In this document: piece after piece, positions 35,710 to 45,942 of the stretch
How the letters are laid out: every line of letters begins with the position of its first letter
Position numbering within the stretch: the stretch's first letter is position 1
Source of the DNA: Bidens hawaiensis
Lineage: Eukaryota > Streptophyta > Magnoliopsida > Asterales > Asteraceae
Length of the DNA stretch: 64,000 bases
Direction: 5' to 3'
Assembly: GCA_021521415.1 (NCBI GenBank)
Contig: JAIQDT010002051.1
Coordinates: 124,001-188,000 of the forward strand
Made by a program: the position numbers and the translations under genes
Notes under the pieces: generated by a model
Told to the model about the DNA's origin: nothing
What the model saw: the letters and a program-made list of their open reading frames with translations, nothing else
The model's database searches: none

Positions 35710-36932
35710 TGTCGGTCACCTCGATTTCAGCTGGATCTTAATTAATCATGTCATAACTCACACAGATTGATGTGTCGACAAGAGAGTTAATGACGGGTTG
35801 CTATATTTAGAAAGATATCCGTTTGTTAAAGGCGGAACCAATAACAAACATACGGTTGTAATGAATAATCAAAGGTAGAAAGCACACTTATGATTCACTC
35901 AAAAGATTTCCATTTATATAATATTAATCATACAAAGTGGATAAACGATTTAGGGTTTTCTAGGAATCCTAAGACAGCTGTCACACAATATTCTTTCAAT
36001 TAATGTGTCTGTCTTATCCGTATTGTGCTCTCTTGTCCCCTTTGGCGGCGTGCCCTAAATATTCTATTTATAGGCCTGCCAACCTAGGACAGCTGTCATT
36101 CCTTCTAGAAACCCTAAATACAGTCATACATATTCAAATTACATATTCAAAATAAACTAAGTGTAAAACAAGTCTTCCGGGTAGGCTTTGCACCAATCTT
36201 GTCTTTCCGAGTATGCTCGGCCATCCTTCATAACTTGGTAACATAGAAGTGTGCTCGGGATCAGTTTCCGGGTAGACTTTACTTAAAGAGTATTTCAATA
36301 AGTAAAATACTCACCGAGTAGACTTCAGTCTTCTTGAATTTGCCAGACTTTGCCCGACAACTCCTTACAAGCAACCTTGTTCTTCAATGATCCATTTAAG
36401 CTCTTTGCTATTAAAATAACTTATTAGCAAAGTGTACTCGGGAGTACTGTTCCTTGCTTGAGCTGAACCTTGCCCGATATTACTTAGAGATATTCCTTTA
36501 GATTATCAAGCATACTTGGATCATACTTATTAATGAATACCTTGCCCGGTCTTCCAATCACTTGGTTTCTTGGACTAGGTTAACCAAACCTTACTCGGAA
36601 GAGTAATATACTTGGCTCTGAAGAATAGACTTGCTTGATAAAGTGAACCTTGCCCGGATTTACATAAACTAGTGCACCTTACTCGGCAATGCACTAATTT
36701 GCAAACCCTGCTCGGATATCCACTTAAGAAGACTACTTGAAGTAAACCTTGCCCGGTAGGCAAAATATCGTACTTGGCTAAGTAAAAGCTTGCTCGGATG
36801 TGTAAGGTGTGCTCGGATCCATTACTTAGCGAATTCAGAGGAGGTTGAGAAGATTCCAATCTTCCATGTGCTTCATTTAGGTCAAATCTTTGACTTAACA
36901 ATCTCCCCTTAGGTCAATTTCTTGACCCAACA
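35710..36932 (-). repeat. 5' LTR of copia B (1223 bp)
   Basis: Plus strand from tgtcggtcacctcg to cttgacccaaca. Differs from the 3' LTR by scattered substitutions and a 12-bp duplication of ttacatattcaa near 36136. Same motif array. Hairpin at 35821-35849. Confidence 0.93.
35821..35849 (-). other. LTR hairpin, perfect 8-bp stem (copia B, 5' LTR)
   Basis: GTTTGTTA and TAACAAAC enclose a 13-base loop with GTTCCGC (GATTCCGC in the other LTR). Confidence 0.65.
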
Positions 36933-37110
36933 AATAATTTTCTTGGGTCATGGATCTCACCAAACCTTGATAGCCCTTAAACGTGCTATAACATCTCATT
37001 TATTTGTGAAATTACCCCTCAATCATTAAGCAATAATTTTTGTTGGTCCTGAGTCTCACCAAACCCGAATAGCCTTTAAAGAGGTTATAACATCTCATTA
37101 CACTTTTATA
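36933..37110. repeat. 95-99 bp tandem repeat, right part
   Basis: Two units with tagccc(or t)ttaaa and ataacatctcatt; they continue the array at 21400-21561. Confidence 0.7.
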
Positions 37111-40100
37111 ATCAAACTCTACTTTAATTTCTCTTATCTACATATTCTCCGTTGCCGCTCAATCCTCTACATCTCGGTTAACTTCCGATTACACCACCCA
37201 CCATCATCAACCTCCCCTTTAATGCATCAACCATTAGCTTCACATATATCAACCGCTGCTTTTTCATAAAACAAATTTGTGTGTACATATTATTCGTTTA
37301 AAAGAATCAACATGTTCGTATTCGTTTATGTTCGTTCGTTAAAAATTTAAACAATCTACACATCCCAGTTAAAAGAGCCCAAATGTTAAAAATACAATGA
37401 ACATAACAAATTAATATATACGTATTAAACAAAAAGCTATGTTAAAAAATAAAACAAATCCTTACAAAATATAAATCGCAAAACGATAGAAACAAAAAAA
37501 AAACTTACTATTGCTACCACTATATGCAATAATATTGTTGAGGTGATGTTTCAATGACTATTGTTGTATAGATTTAGCTGTTTTAATGTATGTTTGTTTA
37601 ACCTCTATGTGATGTAACTGAATCTGTTGAATTTTTATCATATTAATAACTAGATGATCCATTTTTCATTACTACGTTATTGCTGAATTTGTTCAATAAG
37701 TTGGAGAAGATATTTCGCAAAAATGGGTACCGCAATATTTGCTTCATGAAACATCAAAGCCACAGGTCAACTGAACTCTGGTTATATGTTAAGTGACCCT
37801 TTCATTTGAAATGATCCATTAAACAACCAACAATAATAACTACATAAAAACGTAAATAAAACAAATGAATAGACTAAAGTTTAACTCAAAACAATATAGT
37901 AAATACCGCATGAGAGCCGTACTAAATTGAGGCAAACTCTGAATACTAGATATGACTTTAAAATAACAGGGGTCAAGGTCGGCCAGTGAGACGATGGGGG
38001 ATAACTTCATAAAATAGTAACTAACTTTCAAAAATGTTTCAATTAGCTCACTCATGCATAATTTTCTCAAATCGGGTCACTAAATCTTCAAATCAAATCT
38101 CACCGATTTTTTTGTGCGTCAAGAATGAATTGGAGGGTAACATGTTGGGGGGGGGGGAGGTCGGAATATGCAATATATGTAGTTATATTAAAAAAAATTA
38201 AAAACATTAATAAAATTAATATTCAAAATTAAAAACTAAAATTTACGTCTCACTCAACGTCAACATCAAAAAATAGATAAAAAGATTTTTATGTTAAACA
38301 AAAAAGAAAACGCTAAAAAAACACGTTAAAACCTTTAATTTAATAAAATATAAAAGTTGATTTACTTAGTTAGAATAATTTTTAAAGTTAAATAATCTAA
38401 TTAAAACATTTTTAAAACATAGTTACTATTTTAAGAAAAAATAACTTAAAAATAATACATTCACAATAATTAAAAAAAATTAACCCGTATGCGAGATAAA
38501 ACTGGTTTTTATATATTTGTGTATGTACGTGTGTAGAATTCAAGAGAAGACAGCTGCATTATTACTCTGATTGTCGGCAGAATTTTATATCATTTTTATT
38601 TTAATGAACATATTTTGTGTTTTTATTTGAAAATGATGTAGACAGATCAAGATGGTATCTTTTAATAAATTATTATTATTTTTATTTATTAAATCCCTTA
38701 TTAATGGCGATTTTATATAATTAATATTTTGATTCGATTCTTTCACAAGAGTCTCTTAGAAATGATTGATTATGTAATTTTTAATAGTAATAACTCATAC
38801 ACGATAATATGTTAACAATGATTATAATTTTTATTTTCTAATATATAATAATTGCTTTTACCTTTGGCTTTTTAGTTATTTATTTCAAGGTTTCAAAAGT
38901 TAGGTGGCCGACTGGGAAGTTGAGTGTATTCGGAGTACTTGGGGATTACTCGAAAAGTATTAGGAAATGGTAGATATAAAAACAATTAATTTTTAGATAT
39001 TATATATATGTCAAATATCATAAATTTACTAATATTTATAATAAAATAAGTAAATATCAATATAAATAAGAGAAATACATTTTTAAATAATAAATTATTC
39101 TAAAAATCGTTAGTCGTTTAGTAATATAAATGATATTTATTCTTTAATATTAAAAATATATGAGTTGTGCTTTATTTTTTAAGGCAAAATCGGTTCAAGT
39201 TCACAGACTGGATGCGATTCTAACTGAGGTTGACCACCTTTAATTAGTTCTTAGCAACTAGACGGAATTAAAGAAACTCGACTCAGCAACATACCTTGTA
39301 GCGAGTACTCGATGAGTACTCGGCCTTAGAAACCTACTTTTACGACATTGATTTATTTATTTAACAAAATTCCTAATAACGAACAAAATAAAATATTAGT
39401 ATATATTTTACTTTGAATATGAATATGTGACAAAAAAAGGTTTCAAGTTGGCCAAAAGGGTTTTTAACCTACTGCAGTAACCCCCCCCCCCCCCAACCCC
39501 AAACGATGTCTTCGTGTTGGGAATGATGCCAATGAGGCGGACTGATATACAAGCTTCTTTTCCAAGAGGTGCCTGTCTAACACCCCATGTATTCATACTC
39601 GGGGAATGTAGATGATCGGATGGGCAAGTGGTCCATTAGTACCAATGATTGTTAAAAAAATTAAATTTGTAAACTAATTTATATAAGTAAATGCTAAGTT
39701 TGGTAAATTATTAAGTGACAAAACATCAATTACTAATACAGATAGGATATACGAAGTAGGGTTGAGGAAATGGTATAGCTACTATTGATTCGATACCTAC
39801 CTTTTAAGGTTTCGGGGTCGATACCGGTAAGATTCGGCAACGGTATTTTATCGAATTTTCGCTCTGATGCTAGTACCGTACATGTATTGTATTGAGTATT
39901 ATTTGTACCGGTATATATCTATTATCAGAACTTTTAGTACTGAGCTCATCACAACATGAAGATGTCATGTAAGCTATTTTGTATACTTATGTGACTTATA
40001 GTGTAATTTGATAGTTTGTGTTATAATAATGTACAATTTCTTTTAATTGCGATTACTGTTTTTTTTAAATTAGTTGAATTATAGAACGAGTCTTTTTTTA

Positions 40101-40494
40101 AAATGACTCTCTCTTTATCTTTTATATACATGTTCGTCTCAATATTCAACTTCACACTAACAGGTGATAAGTTTTTCTTATTGAGTCTTCTCTTGTGCCA
40201 TGTAAATGAAGGCATTTTGGCCATTTCTTACATTTATTTAAAATCATTTAATAAACAACAATAAAAAAAAAAATATCTTAACCCAAGCATGCATACTTTC
40301 TCACTCTCTCTGAAAAAGCCTAGCAACCACCAACAACTCGTCTTCTCTATTTGTCAACAATTCTTCGTCACCATCACAAGCTTTGGCTAGTCAACTTCTT
40401 CACTACGTACCGATCAACGTATTTCAACAAAATGAATATCAACATATTGAGATACAAGAACATCCAGAAAACTTCTAAAACACCATTAAAAATT
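37111..40494. other. AT-rich intergenic DNA, no gene seen
   Basis: No convincing ORF. Contains a G run near 38148-38157, a C run near 39480-39494 and AT-rich filler. The stretch 40300-40494 is richer in C and looks like a plant 5' untranslated region, but no ORF follows after removal of the Tat-like insertion. Confidence 0.55.
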
Positions 40495-41288
40495 TGAAGA
40501 AACACGGATTTGTTCCCCTTAACGGGTCCTAGATCCAATGAGTCCATATGGTAGGATATGGTTAACTGCCAGTACGATATGAACACAATTCCTAAAGTCC
40601 AATGACGTGAACCTGCAAAACATACACCGTGAGCTCGTTACGGGAAGGACAAGAGGGGGGTCTTCCCGTAACTACACTCCGGCGTGAGAATAAGTACAAT
40701 TCTGATGGAGATAAAGTACTTAAGTAAATTGAGAGAGTAGAGTGGGAGTGAATGAATACCTCATGATGATCGAGAGGGTATTTATAGCCGAATGATGTGG
40801 GAAGGTGATTGGGCCAGCTGTCCCTTTTGGAAGATGCCCTTGTAACCACCTGGACACGTGTCCACATATTACATGTTTAGTTTATACGTTGCATGTGCAT
40901 GTATAACAACCTGGACACGTGTCTTCACAGGATAGGATGATAGATACCCTTTGCCATGTGCACGGTTATAACGGCCTGGCCAAGTGTCCTTTGCTGATCG
41001 GCTAAGAGGTCACGTATTTACTCAAGAAAGCATCTTGGTAGATCTTCTAGAATGTTATTTGTTAATGACAGCTGTCTTGGGGCATTACCTCATGGTTATT
41101 TACATGGACGGATACTCCGTCCTCCGGATGACTTCTGAGGGTGCTAGGATGCCTCCGCATATGTCGTGAGGGTGTTCCTTCCTCAAATAATTGTGCGGGT
41201 GATCCATATGTCCCGCGGGTGTCTTATGAGGGACTTCAGATTGACCCGCGTGTGGATATTTGGGTCTTTTCAGTACCCTACCTCTATA
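40495..41288 (-). repeat. 3' LTR of the Tat-like element (794 bp)
   Basis: Aligned with 58408-59210. On the plus strand it starts tgaagaaacacgg and ends acctctata. In element orientation both LTRs start TATAG rather than the canonical TG. Confidence 0.88.
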
Positions 41289-41310
41289 AGTGCCCCAGTC
41301 CAGTGTTTCT
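41289..41310 (-). other. Polypurine tract region of the Tat-like element
   Basis: The minus strand reads ggactggggcact directly before the LTR. It is purine-rich but not pure. Confidence 0.6.
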
Positions 41311-42421
41311 TCCGTGTGAAGTATTTTATACGGGTGAAATTCTGGACTTAATGTGTGTTTGGGAATTTTTAATTCTATGAGTTGTTGAGAAATATCTTTT
41401 GTTGTTGTGGATAATCATGAAAAATGGACAAGTTGACCACTCGTAGGCGGGTGTGCAGGTGATAAGACGTTTATGACGGCTGTCACTGTACCCGACTATT
41501 CACCTTTTTTCCTTTTTCAAATTTCCCGCGTGACGTGGCATCTGGACATTGGGTTACTTTTTCTCTCTCCACTATTCATTTCCCATCGCATTAATTGCCC
41601 GATAGGTATAAATAGTGGAGTTTAACTTCTCCTTGAAGCTTTATTGCTTCTGAATTCTGAATATTTCCTTGCTTTCTTTCTCTAAAACCTTCAATTAGTT
41701 GTCTAAACATTCTTGAAACCACTTTGATTAACACTATGATGGCCAGTGTTCAATCTAAAATTGATGAAACGGAGGTTCAATGGGACCTAACCGAATACCA
41801 AAAACTTCTTGAAACTTATGGCATTCCACCGGAATGGGGACCGGAATTCCCTGCCGCTGGTTCCATAGCCAGCTTTCCGCCACCAGGGAAAATGGCTGTT
41901 TATTCAAACTTCTTTGTCTACGGGAACTTCCGTTTTCCTGTGATAAAGTTCTTTATGAGGCTATTGAGTGCTTTTGGAATACATTTATCCTAGTTGCATC
42001 CTCGAGATGTTATGCGAATTCGTCACTACGAATTCGTGTGTATGGCTCATGATATGGTACCTCGCATTGATCGATTCGTTGTTTTTTCTACCGAATGACC
42101 AACCGCAATGGGTGGTTTACCTGTCAATCGATAACTGTAGGAGAATCGGGCGAGAAATCGAGGGAGGTTCTAAAGATTGGAAGAATAAATTTTTCTGGAT
42201 CTCTGAGGAAGTAGTACCGGACCAAATGAGATGCCGTCCGGTTAACGAGGCACTTCCTATCATCACCCCTGCTGCTCATGAGGGGCAAGAGTGGTTCGGT
42301 AAACTTACATCTCCGCCGACCCCAATGCGAGTGTTGCCCGAGGAAGCCCTTGTGTGGGCTGGGATAAGCCGCCTGTGGCCATCTCATTTTTTGGAGCCTG
42401 TGTTTTATGGCTTAGATGAAC

Positions 42422-42487
42422 GTAAGTTATTTTCGTTCATTGTTTCAAGAAAATTATATGACTAACTTTGACATTTCTTTTTCCCAG
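42422..42487 (+). other. Intron 1 of the antisense gene
   Basis: Donor gtaagt, branch-like tgactaac, acceptor tttttcccag; the reading frame continues across it. Confidence 0.85.
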
Positions 42488-42957
42488 GTCCCGGACCTAT
42501 GTTAAATGCTTTATTTGATGACAGAGGTCACGTGATGAAAAGTATCCGCAACGCAAAGGATACACCTGTCCTTGAGAAGACCGCGAAATACTTTCTTTTT
42601 CCGGTGAAGGTGCGTGCTGAACCTGTTTTTTCCGACGCTACCTTTCAAACATGTGCGTAAACTCTCAATCCTCCTCCTCTTCCTGTGCTTACCTCTGAGG
42701 GAGTATTCGTCATTCTATCGTCAAGTGATGATTCTTCGTCCTCAAAGGAAGAAAATTTTGACGATGCTTCTAGGTTTCATCTGTGTCACACTTGTTGGCA
42801 GAATTAGCTCAAAAAAGGACTTTTGGGTCTGTCCGAGCTAGCGAAGCGGGCTCGAGTGATGCGACTACTGCAGATGAGCCGGCGACCAAGAAACGTTGGA
42901 CGCGTCGTCCTAAGAAGCCACAATCTGTTCTTGCGGATCGATTTAAGATAGTGACTG

Positions 42958-43024
42958 GTATGCGTTATATTTTATACACTTTATTTTCATAACATGTATT
43001 TGAATAAAGTTTTATTGCGTGTAG
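42958..43024 (+). other. Intron 2 of the antisense gene
   Basis: Donor gtatgc, acceptor ttgcgtgtag; the frame continues across it. Confidence 0.8.
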
Positions 43025-44186
43025 ATCTGTCAATTGCTAGGGATGACGTATTCGAGAGACTTCCAACGCCAACCCCGGCCGTTGAGAAACAACCTTCTCC
43101 TCCTCCAGATAAAAAGGTGGAGGATAAGCCTGCTACCCCTCCTACGGACTCAAATGTGGAGGGGTCCAATGTCCAGCCTAGGACGAATGAATCTTTTGAC
43201 TATCTTTTCCAGGCAGGGGGACCCAATGGCTAAGAAGTCAATAACCCAGTTGTGGATGAAGCTGGGTTCAGGATTCATGAATCTCTTTCCCGTTCTCCTT
43301 CTCAATTCTTTTCTACTTCCACTCCCTTAACTATGGGTGGAGGAGGAAATTTTCAATTTGGACCGTCTGTCCATGAGACTGGAGGGGGTTCATCACAAGG
43401 TGTTCCTCAGCAATCTTCTACAATCCCTACTCGTCTCGAAACTTCAGGCTCATAGTATTTCGAGGATGTGGTTTTAGGAGGAGACTATGACCTGTTCGTC
43501 CCTCCTTGGTACATTGTCAATGGGTCCCGGTTTTCTGACCCCGGGACCTGTGTTAACTTTGTCAAGCATTGTGTGCCTCCTGCAGAGATGACGCATCTGC
43601 GTGACCGCTCTCGCGAAGATCTTCATGTTGATCTTTCTGTTTCCTTGGCTAACAGTTTAGCTTGTAGCCAGGAAATCTTACGCGAGTGCGTACAATGGGA
43701 GGAAAGATAGGTGAGGCTACTCGGGCCTTACATGCTGCGAAGCAAGATGCTGAGGAGCATCGTAAAGCAGCGAGTGCAGCCCGGTGGAAGCAGATTGACG
43801 CTGAGGCTGCTATTAAACAAAAAAAAAAGATTAGAGCACACCTGCTGCCCAACACTGGAAAGAAGCTTGCGAGAAGCAAAACTCTCTTCTAGAATCTGCC
43901 CGTGCTGAAACTCAAAAGAAGAAAGATGAGTTGGCAAGGGCCCAAGAAGAGGTAACCCGTCAAAACAGTAGGGTCCAAGAGCTCGAGGCTGAGCTACGAC
44001 TGCAGAAAGAACAGTCTGAGCTCAAGGACAAAACCGCTACTCAAATTCAGTCAGCCTACGATTCTTTATTGCAATCCTATTCGGAAGCCGAGACCCGTGC
44101 CTCCGCCGAATCACAGGGGCTCCGGAATCGAGTTGAGTGCACTGAGCAGGATCGGCAATGGTTCCTTGAGCGAGGACTTGATTTCC

Positions 44187-44257
44187 GTAAGTTTTCTTAA
44201 TTGGTTGTGTATTTCTTATATTTCGTGTTTGTAATGTTAACCACGATCTACTTTCAG
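44187..44257 (+). other. Probable intron 3 of the antisense gene
   Basis: Donor gtaagt and acceptor ctactttcag; the downstream homologous frame is shifted by one base, presumably by decay. Confidence 0.6.
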
Positions 44258-44467
44258 GTCATCCGGCATATCAAAGGAAGTACTGAGCTAACTGGCTATT
44301 TTGTAAATTTGATGACTGCTTCCGAGTGTGTTGGCCGGATGAAAGGCTTTATTGAAGGGATGACATTTGCTCAATCCAGTCAACCTATTGAAAGTCATCC
44401 ACTTCATGGCTTTGATGCCAAACAGGAGTACGATATGCGGGTGAAGGAGTATTTGATAACGGGGTGA

Positions 44468-45034
44468 GGATTCTCAGTGACGGTTGAGGCTTTCTGAAGG
44501 TCAGATTCTCAGTGGTGAGGATTTCTGAGGGAGTCTTTGATAACGGGATCCAATTGTTTGAACTTCTGTTCGAGGGTCCCGATTTGTTTTTATTACCGAT
44601 AAGCGATCTTGCATCGAATGGTTTAGACGTTTCTGCTCTTGGCTGAAGCGTTGACCATATTGGCCCTTTGGCCTGTTTGTTTGGTCTCGGAGTTTGAAAC
44701 TTAATCCTTGGTGATTGCTTTTGATTATTAGAACCTAGAGTTTTCTCAGTTCTTTCAAACACTTTTGCTGCCTTCATGATTTCATCCCATGATTCGGGCA
44801 TTTCATCTCTCCCCGTAAGAGTGCGGATCAGGGCATCACTATGAACGTTCTTACAGAATGCTCCTCTTAGCATATCTTCTCTGACTCCTCCAATGTTAAG
44901 GCTCTCGTTATTAAAACGAGTAATGAAGTCTTCAATAGACTCATTATTTCGCCTTGTAATATCCAGTATTTCCGAAGGGTCACGGGTATGTTTCTTGTGT
45001 TGACTAAAATGCTGGGAAAATTTTGTTACAAAAT
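44468..45034 (-). pseudogene. gag of the Tat-like element, C-terminal part
   Basis: This continues the gag of 57278-58348 after removal of copia C: the codons for SWNDF on the right join VTKFSQHFSQHKKHTRD here across the TSD with no change of frame. Capsid-type residues follow (DFITRFNNESLNIGG, AFCKNVHSDALIRTLTGR). The frame stays open to KTPSEILTTENLTFRKP and then enters unrelated sequence. In related elements the zinc knuckle comes shortly after such a segment, so the deletion removed the nucleocapsid and everything behind it. The words tttgataacggg at 44452-44463 and 44536-44547 flank the junction. Confidence 0.8.
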
Positions 45035-45437
45035 TGTTGGTACATGATGTCAGTAGTTCAGTATCTAGTCTCTGTAATCGTGTTAGTTGGTTTTGTTATG
45101 TTTTAGTTAAGTTGTCTCACAAGTACGCCTGATATAAGCGAACTTGTGGACAAGCGAAGTTATCAACAACTTCGCCTAGTCTGTTAGGCGAAGTTGTCGA
45201 TAACTAGATAGGTTTGGCTACGGCTTGTATTTGTAGGAGATTTTCAAGTATGTGTAATTGTAATTTGCGTATCACGTGTTAAAGGAGTTGCAATACAACG
45301 TGTCTTTTGAGTATTGTAACGTGTGTTCGTGTTCGGTATTAACATAGTTTACGTCTTACGCTCGTATCGTCTTACGTAGGGATTCCGCACCTACGTAGTA
45401 CGAGATACTTCCGTGTAGATCCGGCTGGGAACCTACA
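45035..45437 (+). repeat. 5' LTR of copia C (403 bp)
   Basis: Starts tgttggtacatga and ends gggaacctaca. Has a hairpin pair aagcgaagtt/aacttcgcct near 45154-45177 and the GATTCCGCA hairpin at 45373-45397. Confidence 0.95.
45373..45397 (+). other. LTR hairpin with GATTCCGCA loop (copia C, 5' LTR)
   Basis: TACGTAGG and CCTACGTA pair around GATTCCGCA. The copy in the 3' LTR is at 57213-57237. Confidence 0.85.
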
Positions 45438-45439
45438 AT

Positions 45440-45451
45440 TGGTATCAGAGC
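45440..45451 (+). other. Primer binding site of copia C
   Basis: tggtatcagagc, a full iMet-type site, two bases after the LTR. Confidence 0.93.
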
Positions 45452-45942
45452 GATTGCTCGTGATTGTGTGGTTCGGGATTATCACACGAGTGTAGAAATC
45501 GTTCCGTTCGACTATTCGCGGGACGAGTTTACGTTGAAATACCGAGTTTTTGTGTCCTACTCATCTACCACTATCAAATATAACCCATTACACCTTCGCA
45601 TACCTCGCAATACGTCAAATTAAAACCTACAAAAACCTTGTGTTCATCAGGCGAAGTTTCAGCCACTGTTTGTAGGGTTTAGGCGAAGATATAAGTTTAA
45701 GCGAAGTTATCATTAACTTCGCCTGTCCCACAAGTTCGCTTGAATTAAGCGAATTTGTCAATAAGCGAAGTTAACATCAGGCGAAGTTAAGAAGCAAGCG
45801 AAGTTAAGGTTTAGCGAAGTTGAGTATAAGTGAAGTTAAGCTTAAGCGAAGTTAAGCATAACATCGCCTACTGGGCACTGTTCAAAATAATAAAAAATTA
45901 TTTTATACTTTTCTCGTGTTTTGAGTTGTGTTTTTTTCAACG
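45452..45942 (+). other. Copia C leader with GGCGAAGTT array
   Basis: Untranslated. From 45650 to 45872 it holds about a dozen (G/A)GCGAAGTT words, one as the inverted pair near 45700-45723. The part 45640-45745 is nearly the same as 7107-7200 of the small element. Confidence 0.8.

Larger units (their letters stand above)
21562..36932 (-). mobile_element. Copia B: complete 15.4 kb SIRE-like Ty1/copia element
   Basis: LTRs at 21562-22771 and 35710-36932 are flanked by TSD aataa (21557-21561 and 36933-36937). The coding strand is minus: the 5' LTR is on the right, then primer site, gag, pol, a long non-coding spacer, ORF3, polypurine tract and 3' LTR. The order protease, integrase, RT, RNase H identifies copia. 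The RT wording and the extra 3' ORF suggest the SIRE/Maximus group, which is tentative. LTRs differ by roughly 2-3% plus a 12-bp indel by eye. All ORFs are broken. Confidence 0.93.
41736..44467 (+). pseudogene. Antisense gene of the Tat-like element, Transposase_28-like, with introns
   Basis: It lies on the strand opposite to gag, between the gag remnant and the 3' LTR. Residues 1-85 (YGIPPEWGPEFP, FPPPGKMAVYSNFFVYGNFRFP) resemble the family catalogued as putative gypsy-type transposon (Transposase_28, PF04195), from memory. Introns are visible at 42422-42487 and 42958-43024. Both have GT-AG ends (gtaagt, gtatgc), and joining the exons keeps the frame (GLDE to RPGPMLNALF; KIVTG to DLSIARDD). 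A third probable intron is 44187-44257 (gtaagt, tttcag), though the frame across it is now off by one. The middle is Pro/Ser-rich, and 43700-44185 encodes a coiled coil (VQELEAELRLQKEQSELKD). The last part reads GRMKGFIEGMTFAQ. Frameshifts and stops near 41990-42100, 42655, 43231, 43455, 43710 and 43850 break it. Function unknown. Confidence 0.82.

Noticed and set aside
38935..39325. Repeated gtactcg words as a regulatory array
   Set aside because: Only a few copies (for example cgagtactcg near 39302); too little to support a claim.
40290..40494. Host gene 5' region interrupted by the Tat-like element
   Set aside because: Base composition suggests it, but no ORF or splice structure continues at 59211.
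955..45451. tRNA-Met genes at the tggtatcagagc sites
   Set aside because: Only 12-13 bases match; they are primer binding sites next to LTRs.
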